DNA of 64,000 nt from Cryptomeria japonica. Lineage: Eukaryota; Streptophyta; Pinopsida; Cupressales; Cupressaceae. Positions 37,478 to 46,660 of this stretch are shown here, in pieces. Every line of letters begins with the position of its first letter. Within the stretch, counting starts at the first letter, position 1. Location of the stretch: NCBI RefSeq assembly GCF_030272615.1, contig NC_081409.1:471630573-471694572 (forward strand), read 5' to 3'. The notes below the pieces were generated by a model. The model ran no database searches, had not been told where the DNA came from, and was given only the letters and a program-made list of their open reading frames with translations. The position numbers and the translations under genes are program-made.

Positions 37478-40400
37478 ATGGAACCTTCGTCTTCTTCTTC
37501 TAAAAAGAGTAGGAAAGGAAAAGAGTTAAACCCTGAAGAGAAGCCCAAGAGACAGAAGAAAGAAGGGAGAGCTTTGACTCAGGACTTATTAGACCAGTGT
37601 CCATCGTCTAGTGTAAGGTCCAAAAAGATTAAAAGTGAAGAAGAAGGATTAGAGGACAAATTTGAAAATCTAGGAGACATTTGGACTGAGATAAGAGGAC
37701 ATGAGTTATTTTTGTTTGGTTACAAAAGAAGGGATGCACCCGAACCCATTAGTAATCTATGGAAGAGGAACTTAGGCAAGTTAGTAGTTCCAAATGTGTT
37801 TGTAGACGTAGAATTAATGAAAGCTCTGGTAAATTGCTACAACCCGAGAACTAAAACCATATGTGATTACAGAGGGAATACATTAGTAGTAATCAACAAG
37901 CAGACTATTGATATGGTTTTTGATCTAGACTGGGAAGTCGAGGAAAGCATCGATATGAAGAAACTTTCACAGGAATTCTTTAGTTTGGAAAATATCTACA
38001 GGACTTGGAGGCTACCTATTCACAGGCCAAAAGTGGGTGGGTCATTTGTTCAGTTTGGCAAAAGTGACAAGGTGCCATTTGATGTCAACCACTTCCATCC
38101 ATATTTCAAATATACGTATTATACTGCAGCCCAAGTACTAAGCATAGAGGCTCATCCACTCATGGATGTTGGGATTATGGTTCTGTGTGCTGATATTCAA
38201 TCAAAAGACCCTAGGTCATTTGATTTTGCTACTTATGTTGCGGATACCTTGAATCATGGGCTGGAAAAAATGAAAGGAGACCTTGTGAATGTTCACTTTT
38301 CATTATACTCCATGCTAATGCATATTCTTCTTTATTGTGGACAAGAAATTAACTTCTTGCCAGATGAGTTCAGCATCAGGTCTTATGATAAGAATGGTCT
38401 GAAGAAGCCGGTTCAGTTGTGGGTATCAGCATGGGACCAGAGGTTTATGAACAACCAATATTGGCATTTTCAAGAATACTTTGTGAAACCTCTCAGTGCA
38501 GCTTTTGGACAACGCAGGGATTATACTTTGTCCCCTGAAATTAAGAGGTTCCTCAGGCCAAAGGATTTCTCTCCAGAGTCACAGATTGAACATAATTGGG
38601 GTGATTGGTATTGCCATGATAATCACACAGAGATAAGGGTATTTGGATATGAAGGGCAACCGCACATGCTTCCAATTACGGTGCCAGACAGAGTGGCTAG
38701 CTTGGAGATTATAAGGCAATTGTCTATTGCCAGTGCTAAACATTTAACTGATTTTGGTAAACAATCTATTGTTCCAGGTCTATTAGTTTTCTCTGATTTC
38801 ATTGTCAAAAGTTCAAAGAGTTATCATTTATTACAGAATAAATTAAATTACTATGGCATGACTCTGGGTGAGCCTAGGGAGAATTTTGATCCCGAAGGAT
38901 ATATAAGAGCTGCCAGAGCCTCACAAAAACTCAAAGCTGGGATACATATGGCCAAAATGCCAGACGACCTAATTAAGAACCTTGAGCGAGAGGAGGCCAA
39001 GGCTTTAAAAGAAAAGAGTGAGTTAGTCTGGGAGGCCTACAAATGGAAAAGGGCAAGGGGAATGATAGATGGAGACCTAATTGGAAATCTCCAAGATCCT
39101 TTGGAGGTAGCTAAAAGGCTGCTTCAACATGAAGCTGAAATTATGCACAGAGTTCCTTCACAATTCCTTCACTTCATTAATACTGAAAGGGACAGTCAGC
39201 CCCTAGCTCACATGTCACCGAAATCAACCGCCAGTAGTATCCCACTTGATTCTCCTAGAGAGGATTATCCTCCTGGTTTCGAAACAGAAATGAACATGGA
39301 CACAGGAGAAATCAACATCAAAGATGTTGTTGACATAAGAATGACTGAGCATGAGGACTTCATTGCTGATGATGGATTCGCCTCCTCTAGGGAATTCCTT
39401 TCATTTCTATATCAATACAAAGGGGCTCATGTCAAACGAAGCATGGCTGGAAAACCAGAGGAAGAACAGATGAAGAGATTACAGGATGAAATTGATGTCC
39501 TCATGAAAGACATGACTCCTGAAAAGGGGAGGAAATTATTAAAAGAGGCCGGTGTGATCATCTTCTCTGGTTGGGATATCAACTCAGCACTCTTATTTGA
39601 TGGCTTTTTGAAAAAACAAGATTTGAATCAGCAGGTATTGCCCCAGGAGGTAGATAAACTGTTCCTAGGCTCTGGATATGATCCAGACAAAAAGGCTCTC
39701 CTACAGTGGGCACTATACCCAAAAGGGAAGAGGCCAATCATTGTGGATATAGAAGAAACCTTTGGGCATCTCATGGTTCACCAGGTTGGAAAGACTGATC
39801 CTAGGGTCACTGCAAAGCTCAACCTGGATGTTGCAAGATTGAACTTGGACCAGACAGAGTTTTTGGTCAGAGAGAACATTACATACAAGGGATTATATGA
39901 AAAATCCAAGGAGGAAAATCAGAAGCTGCAAGCAAAGGTATTGCAATTAGAAACGGGGACTCCTATCACCGAATACACCTCATACCCCGCAGGACGCAGC
40001 TTGGATGACGTCTCTGATGCCCTGTACTGGAAATATCAGGCAGAGAAGGCCAATAAACGCGCAAATAATATCCAGCAAAAGATAGACAAATTGGTCAATG
40101 GCATCATAGGACATCGGTTTAACACCATGCTCTTACAGGTCGAACCATATTGGATAGTTTACAATGGGACAATAAAAGCCCTAACAGAGCATGAACGGTT
40201 AAGAGCACGATTGCAGGGGGTGCTAAGCAGTGACGATTCCATGACGCCAGAAGAAAAGGCTGAGGGTAACGCGTATATGGATAATCATGTCAAACTCGAG
40301 GATATGCTGAGAAGAGATTTACAAGAATTAGATGATGAAAAACCCGTTGGAATGCCTTCCGTCTACAAGGAAGGAGAGGTAATAACCGTGGAGGATTTGC

Positions 40401-40627
40401 GAAAGGAACTTGTCAGCGTCAAGGATTGGGCCTTGTCAGAAATTGATCGGAGTAAGGATATGGCCCCTACCGTCAACCAGATGATATTCAAGTACCTGAC
40501 GCTAGGGGATGAATTAAAAAAGCAAACGCCTCGAATCAGAATATTCAAAGATGATGATTACATTCATCATTTGGGGCTTTTGAATCTCTTTTTGCTTAAG
40601 TTTAGAAACACTCAAGTTAACGACTAA
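37478..40627 (+). CDS. LTR-encoded 1,049-residue protein of unknown function
   Basis: Intact frame wholly inside LTR2, starting at the ATG at 37478 (a GTG 27 bp upstream is the only earlier opening). I do not recognise a characterised domain. Visible features: Ser-rich then strongly basic N-terminus (residues 9-53, nuclear-localisation-like, with KPKRQKK); a conserved globular part about 75-480 containing LGKLVVPNVF (99-108), VINKQTIDMVFDLDW (138-152) and LPITVPDRVASLEIIRQL (398-415); a charged stretch around 500-530; YPPGFE (597-602); and a C-terminal half rich in predicted helices and coiled coil (about 780-825 and 850-875). No signal peptide or membrane segment is evident. The layout resembles the extra ORF1 proteins of Tat/Ogre elements or plant transposon-associated domains, but those lie outside LTRs. 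A diverged relative lies at 20155-24146 on the other strand. Confidence 0.85.
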   Translation: MEPSSSSSKKSRKGKELNPEEKPKRQKKEGRALTQDLLDQCPSSSVRSKKIKSEEEGLEDKFENLGDIWTEIRGHELFLFGYKRRDAPEPISNLWKRNLGKLVVPNVFVDVELMKALVNCYNPRTKTICDYRGNTLVVINKQTIDMVFDLDWEVEESIDMKKLSQEFFSLENIYRTWRLPIHRPKVGGSFVQFGKSDKVPFDVNHFHPYFKYTYYTAAQVLSIEAHPLMDVGIMVLCADIQSKDPRSFDFATYVADTLNHGLEKMKGDLVNVHFSLYSMLMHILLYCGQEINFLPDEFSIRSYDKNGLKKPVQLWVSAWDQRFMNNQYWHFQEYFVKPLSAAFGQRRDYTLSPEIKRFLRPKDFSPESQIEHNWGDWYCHDNHTEIRVFGYEGQPHMLPITVPDRVASLEIIRQLSIASAKHLTDFGKQSIVPGLLVFSDFIVKSSKSYHLLQNKLNYYGMTLGEPRENFDPEGYIRAARASQKLKAGIHMAKMPDDLIKNLEREEAKALKEKSELVWEAYKWKRARGMIDGDLIGNLQDPLEVAKRLLQHEAEIMHRVPSQFLHFINTERDSQPLAHMSPKSTASSIPLDSPREDYPPGFETEMNMDTGEINIKDVVDIRMTEHEDFIADDGFASSREFLSFLYQYKGAHVKRSMAGKPEEEQMKRLQDEIDVLMKDMTPEKGRKLLKEAGVIIFSGWDINSALLFDGFLKKQDLNQQVLPQEVDKLFLGSGYDPDKKALLQWALYPKGKRPIIVDIEETFGHLMVHQVGKTDPRVTAKLNLDVARLNLDQTEFLVRENITYKGLYEKSKEENQKLQAKVLQLETGTPITEYTSYPAGRSLDDVSDALYWKYQAEKANKRANNIQQKIDKLVNGIIGHRFNTMLLQVEPYWIVYNGTIKALTEHERLRARLQGVLSSDDSMTPEEKAEGNAYMDNHVKLEDMLRRDLQELDDEKPVGMPSVYKEGEVITVEDLRKELVSVKDWALSEIDRSKDMAPTVNQMIFKYLTLGDELKKQTPRIRIFKDDDYIHHLGLLNLFLLKFRNTQVND

Positions 40628-41544
40628 TATTTTGAAAAGTCGTGTCTCTTCGTGAAAAAATTTCGTCCTCATATATATATGAGAATGATTTTTGTAATGT
40701 AGGGGGATAATAGAATTAGATAGGATTAGGAGCGAAACAAGAACAGCCTGTAAGTCTTCTGTGTACAAACTATAATGGAATACAAATCTTGATCTACTGT
40801 TTCCTTGCATATGTGTTGTGGATTATTTCATTTTCTTTTGGCAATCGTCTGTGATATTGTCTGATAAAGATAAGGTTATTCATGTTCTTAAGATCAGATC
40901 TATGCTTTATGTTATAATGTTGCAACAAAAGTTCTGCTTTCGGATTGTAATCGTTCCTTGCAAAGCTTAATTGACTGGTCCCTTAAGGGTAGGGTTAAAT
41001 TCACTCAATCAGCACATAATATAAGCATTCATTTGGTTTTAAAAGAAATAGTAACTGACAGGTTCATAAGGGATGAATTAAAAAGCTGTCTCACAGATTC
41101 GCACTATAAGTCCTGAAGAAAATTGTGATGACTCTGTAACCCAAACAGTGAAGAAGGCACTGGCTAAAATCTCAAGTTATACTCATCATTTCTTTCATAA
41201 TTAGTTATTTTGACAGCTATAGAAGTAATTAAGAAGCACAAAGCAAACAATTATCATAACAACAATCTTGAACTCGTCTGCTATATCTCCATTCAAGGAA
41301 CTCATGCCATTTCAAGATCAAGAGATATCAGATTAGGATAACATATCTGCTATAAAAAGCACTGTTTATTGGAGACATTCAGTGAATAGGTATACCCGCC
41401 TAGGTCCTGCAGAACCTAAAGTGAGAGAGTAAGCAACCAAACAGGTTCACTCTACATGTTGGCCAAGTCAATTGGAGGGTTTGACCATAGGGACTGGCAT
41501 TTTCTTAGAACCTATCCAATCTGTTGATTTGAGACCCAACAGAT

Positions 41545-41562
41545 TGGCGACTCTGCTGGGGA
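41545..41562 (+). other. Primer binding site, unit 2
   Basis: Identical to the unit 1 site, 3 bp after the end of LTR2. The second partial match is at 41635-41645. Confidence 0.7.
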
Positions 41563-41659
41563 AAATTATAAAAACTCTGCTGTGGGAAAGAGCTCAGAAG
41601 AAACAAAAATAATTCATATCCTCTAGAAAAGAGGTGGCGACTCTGAAATAAGAATTTCA

Positions 41660-42244
41660 ATGCACGGGACAAGATCGGTTGCGAAAGGACAATCTTTATC
41701 CCAATTAGATTTCCCTCAACGAAAGAACAAAAATAAAGAACCCATGAATGATTCCATGAGAGAAAGATACAACCAGTATAAACATGAAAGTAGCCAACAC
41801 TCGCCCTTAAAGGAACAAGATAGAACAACAACTTCAGGCCCGGTGAATGAAGATTTGGTTGCAGCATATAAAGCTCAAAAGGGGCGATACCAAATTCCCC
41901 CTAGTTTTGAAAATCATGAAGCACGGCCCAGACAATACACACCACCTCCGTCAGGATCAAGTATGGCAGACCCTGCAGATAGGTTCACAGATTTAACTAG
42001 ACAAATGATGGAGGCAGTTGCTGAGATGAGAGATTCAGGAAGGACTCAGGAATGTTTGGAGCTGTGTGCCAAGTTGGGCATAAATGTTGGTGAGGATGAA
42101 TTTAATAAAGATGTAAACAACTACAAGAAAACATATGCTCAGGGAGTGGGTAAAAAAAAGAGTAATGATTTCAAAGCTTATGAGAACCCTCTGTTTGGTA
42201 ACAAGAGGGATGATCATGTGCAATCAGGTGCACCACCAGTCTAG
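41660..42244 (+). CDS. Gag N-terminal part, copy 2
   Basis: 194 residues from ATG 41660 to TAG 42242-42244. Basic, polar, Pro- and Gln-rich, without a named domain. The frame continues past the TAG (followed by CAA) through a Tyr/Pro/Gln-rich linker into the gag domain, and the same TAG is present in unit 1. It may be an ancient nonsense mutation inherited by both units, or a programmed readthrough stop. Confidence 0.75.
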   Translation: MHGTRSVAKGQSLSQLDFPQRKNKNKEPMNDSMRERYNQYKHESSQHSPLKEQDRTTTSGPVNEDLVAAYKAQKGRYQIPPSFENHEARPRQYTPPPSGSSMADPADRFTDLTRQMMEAVAEMRDSGRTQECLELCAKLGINVGEDEFNKDVNNYKKTYAQGVGKKKSNDFKAYENPLFGNKRDDHVQSGAPPV

Positions 42245-42376
42245 CAAAACTCACATACAGGCTTCATCCCTCATAATCAGTATCCACCTCCTGGTCAATT
42301 TTATAACCAACATCCACCCCCTAATCAGTTTCAGTATCAACACCAGAATCAATACCCTCCTCCTTATCAAAACCAA

Positions 42377-45300
42377 ATGCCCTTGTATGGAAATATGAAC
42401 CAGAACTTTGTGAATCCTCATGGAGGGCATGGACTAATAAATATGGAACAAATAAGGCAGTTTGATTTTTCAGGAATGATGGTGTATCCATATCCCATCC
42501 CAAATGAAATCAGGACAGCAATACCAAAGTTCACAGGAAGTAATGCAGTTTCAGGTGAGGCTCATTCCAAAGCCTTTGATGCAGTAATTGAGGATTTTGG
42601 TTTGCCATATGAGGATGTCAAGATCAGGTTGTTTATGCAGTCATTAATAGAAGATGCGAGAGATTGGTTTAGAACGTTGCCTGATGCATCCATTAGAAAT
42701 CTTGCAGAATTCAAAGAAATGTTCCTAGAACAGTATGGAGACCATAATAGTCCTGAGTTTGCTTTGCATGAAATCATCAGCATTAAGCAAGAGCAAAATG
42801 AATCAGTAATTGAATTTAACAAAAGATTCAATAGGGTTCTGAACAAAATCCCTAATAGGATGAAACCAGTACCTGAAGTGAGCATTCTGTACTATATCAA
42901 TGCTTATGACAGCAAAACAAACTATGAGTTGAGAACCAGAAACCCAAGAGATCTCCGAGATGTTATGAAAGATGCCATTGTTATAGAGAACAATAGAAGG
43001 GCTGCTGGTAAGGTTGGAAAAAGAGAGGATGCAAGATTGTACAATCCTAAAGCACCCAAGGCCAATAGGGATGAAGATAAGCTTGACAAAGTTTTAAATG
43101 ACCTGAAAGATTTATCTGTAAGAGTAAACAAAATAGAAAAGCAGCAATACTACCGTCCTGAGAGACCTAGACTACATGACATGCCTTATAACACTACATG
43201 GAAGGATGGAAAACCGGTAGAAAGGAACCACAGAGACAATCAACAAATTCCAGATCCTTTAAAAAGAATGGTAAATTATACTCAAGACGATAACATGTGG
43301 TGCTATGCTTGCAATATGCCACACGCTTCCTCTTTGTGTGCAGTAGCAAAAGGGTTGCAAGAGGAAGAGGATAGCTATGAAGATCATGTGGATGATTCAA
43401 CTATTAATATGATGTCATTTAGTCAGGAAGGAAGGTCAGACTCTATCAATATTGATCAGTGCTCTGTTTTACCTGTGACCACCAGCAAAAATGAAAGTGT
43501 CAAACTCAGAGTCCCTACTGAAGAAGAGAAAAGAAAAATTACAGCTTATGCTGTTGCACAAGCAAAAAGGACTTATGACTTAAGAAACAGGATGGTGAAT
43601 CCAGAACAAGGTAAACCTGCTAGTCTTTTCATGAAAGAAAACGATGAAGCACTTAAGCGAATGAATAAGGCAACTAAGACTAAGCAAGATGGTAATCAGG
43701 GTCCTGATGTTCAAAAGAAAGAAACGGTAAAAATTCTTTCATCACAGCAATCTACCTCGTTTGATATCTCAGCTGCACTAACACAATTAAAAGTTTCTGT
43801 CCCATTAATGGAAATCATGAGGTTTCCTGAATATAGGGAAAAAACTTTGGAGATGATTTCAGGTGTCCAAGAAGGGAAGGTTAATGAACAGAAACGAGAA
43901 GTCCCAACAGGTGGCAGTAATGAACAAATGGCTCCAGTTATATACTTAGGGTCCACTATAACTAAAAACCCAACACAAGTAGACCCATTTTACCTCACTT
44001 TGGTGATAAACAACAAAAGGGTAAAGAATTGTATGATTGATTCAGGAGCAGCCATAAATGTCATGCCTGTTGGGGTGATGAAAGAATTAGGATTGGAAGT
44101 TGATACTACCTTTGGGAAGTGCTATGCCATGGACAATAGATCAGTCCCAGTGGTTGGTGTCATGAAGAATGTAGAGTTCAGATTAGCAGCCTGTCCAGAA
44201 GCATCATATAAAATAGATATCACGGTGGTAGATGTTCCACCAAACTATGGAATGTTGTTGTCTAGACAATGGTCGAATATGATTGGTGGATATGTGCAGC
44301 TGGATTTGTCTTATGCTACGATTCCAATAAATGGACAGGAAATAAAAATTGACAGGGAGCCTCGGTCCACATATATCATAGAAGACATGGAAGGAACAGT
44401 GAACCAAGTATGTTTTTTACAAACTGATATGGACAACTTCCAGGTACAGTTGACAAAACCTAAATTTAAAGAGTGGATCCCCATTGAGTCATGTCTAACT
44501 AAAAAGGATGGTCAGATATGGAAGATGTTCTTTGATGGGTCTTGTAGCAAAGAAGGGAGTGGGGCTGGAATCCTTTTTATTTCACCTACAGGAGAAACTT
44601 ACAAATATTCTTTCAAGTTGTTATTTGAATGTACAAACAACATTGCTGAATATGAAACCCTACTCACTGGTCTTAACATAGCAGTCAAACATGGAATCAA
44701 GTTGCTAAGTGTCTTTGGTGATTCAGAATTAATAGTCTCACAAGTAAAGGAGAGATATGCCTCGAAGCATTTAAGACTGAAACAATATAGGAATGCTGTA
44801 TGGGATACCATGGAGCTTTTTGATGCTTTTCAGATAACCTGGATAGATAGATCAAAGAACATCATGGCAGATTTTCTAGCAAATATTGCACTAAAAGGTA
44901 ATGATATAACGCTAACTGGGATATCTGAAGTGGAGATGAAAGTGAGACCATCTGTTCCTGACAACTTGTATAATTGGCAAGTGTTTCAAGATGATGCAGA
45001 TCTGCTGAACTTCTTACAGTGTGCTGATCATTATCAGGCTCAAGCTATAAATTTTAATGACTTTGTGGAACAAACTGAAGGTAAGGAGACCTTATTTGGA
45101 CATGAAATTATACAACTGAAGTCAAATAAATTACCAAGAGGCCTGGTAGCATTAGAGAGAACTTTTAATGCTCAAGATGTGATTGAAACCAAAGGGTCAG
45201 CTGTTAAAGAAAGTGATGTTGAACAAATCAATCTAGGAAATGAAGAAGCCCCCAAGAATGTTTTTATTGGGAAAAAATTGACTCCTACTATGAGGCAACA

Positions 45301-46630
45301 ACTGATAATCTTGTTAAAAAGATATAAACATGTGTTTGCATGGTCTTATGAGGATCTCAAAGCTTACAGGGAAGATCTCTTTCAACATGAGATACCACTT
45401 AAGCCAGAAGCTAAGCCATTTAGGCAAAAGCAGAGACCAATTAATCCTACATTGCTACCAAAAATGAGAGAAGAAATTATAAAGATGAAAGATGTAGGAA
45501 TAATAGAACCATGCAGATATTCCACATGGGTTTCTAACTTGGTACCAGTCAGGAAGAAAAATGGGGATATTAGATTATGTGTAGACTTTAGGAATTTAAA
45601 CATATCGTCTTTAAAAGATAACTATCCATTGCCAAACATGGATAATATGCTGCAGAAGGTAATAGGGTGTGAGTTGCTATCCATGATGGATGGATTTTCA
45701 GGTTACAATCAGGTGAAAGTTAGAGAAACTGAAAAATATAAGACAGCCTTCACAACTCCATGGGGCACTTATGTCTATGCACGAATGCCATTTGGATTGA
45801 CCAATGCTGGAGCTACTTTTCAAAGGGCAATGGATGTGGCTTTTGCAGAATTGATTGATATAATCATGGTAGTATACCAAGATGATCTAACTGCGTACTC
45901 GAAGAAAGCTGATGATCACTGTGAACACCTTGAGAAGATATTTAAAAGAGCCTTAGAATATGGAATTTCCTTGAATCCCAAGAAATGTCACTTTGGTGTT
46001 GAAGAGGGAAAACTACTTGGACACATAGTATCCAAGGAGGGGGTGAGAATTGACCCTGAAAGGGTAGCAGCTATTAATGAGGTTCCCATCCCCCGAACTA
46101 TCAAAGCCATTCAGTCATTTTTGGGACAAATTAATTTTGTGAGAAGGTTCATTTTGAATTTCGCAGACATAGTGAAACCTATAGTAAGGATGTTGAAGAA
46201 AGAGGCAAAAATTGACTGGACTGAAGAAGCAATTGATTCCTTTGTGGCTATTAAAAGAGCAATTTCTGAGGCACCAGTACTAATTTCCCCAGATTTTGGC
46301 AAACCATTTATGATATTTTCATTTGCCTCTTGTCATACTATAGCAGCAGTGTTGTTACAGAAAAATTCAGAGGGATATGAGCAGCCCATTGCATACTTTA
46401 GCAAATCTTTAAGCCCTTCAGAAGTAAAATATGAAATAAATGAAAAGCAGGCCTATGCTCTGGTCAAAGCAGTAAAACAATTCAGGCCATACTTAGTAGG
46501 GGCCGAAGTTATTGCTTATGTCCCCAATGCAACAGTAAAAGATATCTTCAGACAAACTGAGGTCACGGGCAAAAGATGCAAATGGATCAATCAGATACAA
46601 GAATTTAACATTGAGCTTAAGATTTCATAG
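42377..46630 (+). CDS. Gypsy gag-protease-aRNH-RT-RNH polyprotein, copy 2
   Basis: 1,417 residues, intact here. Order: retrotransposon gag capsid-like domain (about residues 50-200: WFRTLPDASI, FKEMFLEQYG, FNKRFNRVLNKIP); zinc knuckle CYACNMPHASSLC, CX2CX3HX4C, one residue shorter than the usual CX2CX4HX4C (nt 43301-43339); aspartic protease CMIDSGAAINVM (nt about 44030-44064); an RNase H with DGS, AEYE, GDSELI and ADFLAN carrying the four acidic residues (nt about 44510-44900), similar to the archaeal-type RNase H of Tat elements; reverse transcriptase with VDFRNLN, MPFGLTNAGATFQ and the active site VVYQDDL (nt about 45867-45887); then the native Ty3 RNase H, where the usual TDAS is SFAS and the last Asp region is changed, so catalysis is probably lost. 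Ends at TAG 46628-46630, after which the frame continues into integrase. The first ATG at 42377 only opens this segment; the true frame begins upstream in gag. Confidence 0.9.
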   Translation: MPLYGNMNQNFVNPHGGHGLINMEQIRQFDFSGMMVYPYPIPNEIRTAIPKFTGSNAVSGEAHSKAFDAVIEDFGLPYEDVKIRLFMQSLIEDARDWFRTLPDASIRNLAEFKEMFLEQYGDHNSPEFALHEIISIKQEQNESVIEFNKRFNRVLNKIPNRMKPVPEVSILYYINAYDSKTNYELRTRNPRDLRDVMKDAIVIENNRRAAGKVGKREDARLYNPKAPKANRDEDKLDKVLNDLKDLSVRVNKIEKQQYYRPERPRLHDMPYNTTWKDGKPVERNHRDNQQIPDPLKRMVNYTQDDNMWCYACNMPHASSLCAVAKGLQEEEDSYEDHVDDSTINMMSFSQEGRSDSINIDQCSVLPVTTSKNESVKLRVPTEEEKRKITAYAVAQAKRTYDLRNRMVNPEQGKPASLFMKENDEALKRMNKATKTKQDGNQGPDVQKKETVKILSSQQSTSFDISAALTQLKVSVPLMEIMRFPEYREKTLEMISGVQEGKVNEQKREVPTGGSNEQMAPVIYLGSTITKNPTQVDPFYLTLVINNKRVKNCMIDSGAAINVMPVGVMKELGLEVDTTFGKCYAMDNRSVPVVGVMKNVEFRLAACPEASYKIDITVVDVPPNYGMLLSRQWSNMIGGYVQLDLSYATIPINGQEIKIDREPRSTYIIEDMEGTVNQVCFLQTDMDNFQVQLTKPKFKEWIPIESCLTKKDGQIWKMFFDGSCSKEGSGAGILFISPTGETYKYSFKLLFECTNNIAEYETLLTGLNIAVKHGIKLLSVFGDSELIVSQVKERYASKHLRLKQYRNAVWDTMELFDAFQITWIDRSKNIMADFLANIALKGNDITLTGISEVEMKVRPSVPDNLYNWQVFQDDADLLNFLQCADHYQAQAINFNDFVEQTEGKETLFGHEIIQLKSNKLPRGLVALERTFNAQDVIETKGSAVKESDVEQINLGNEEAPKNVFIGKKLTPTMRQQLIILLKRYKHVFAWSYEDLKAYREDLFQHEIPLKPEAKPFRQKQRPINPTLLPKMREEIIKMKDVGIIEPCRYSTWVSNLVPVRKKNGDIRLCVDFRNLNISSLKDNYPLPNMDNMLQKVIGCELLSMMDGFSGYNQVKVRETEKYKTAFTTPWGTYVYARMPFGLTNAGATFQRAMDVAFAELIDIIMVVYQDDLTAYSKKADDHCEHLEKIFKRALEYGISLNPKKCHFGVEEGKLLGHIVSKEGVRIDPERVAAINEVPIPRTIKAIQSFLGQINFVRRFILNFADIVKPIVRMLKKEAKIDWTEEAIDSFVAIKRAISEAPVLISPDFGKPFMIFSFASCHTIAAVLLQKNSEGYEQPIAYFSKSLSPSEVKYEINEKQAYALVKAVKQFRPYLVGAEVIAYVPNATVKDIFRQTEVTGKRCKWINQIQEFNIELKIS

Positions 46631-46660
46631 GTTATCAAAGGACAAGGACTGGCCAAACTC

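Larger units (their letters stand above)
36527..41541 (+). repeat. Gypsy LTR2, 5,015 bp, intact gene inside
   Basis: Exactly the length of LTR1, beginning TGTTGAGCAC and ending CCCAACA. It is shared by the two internal regions, serving as 3' LTR of unit 1 and 5' LTR of unit 2. It contains the motif array at 36659-37178 and the only uninterrupted copy of the LTR gene. Confidence 0.82.
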
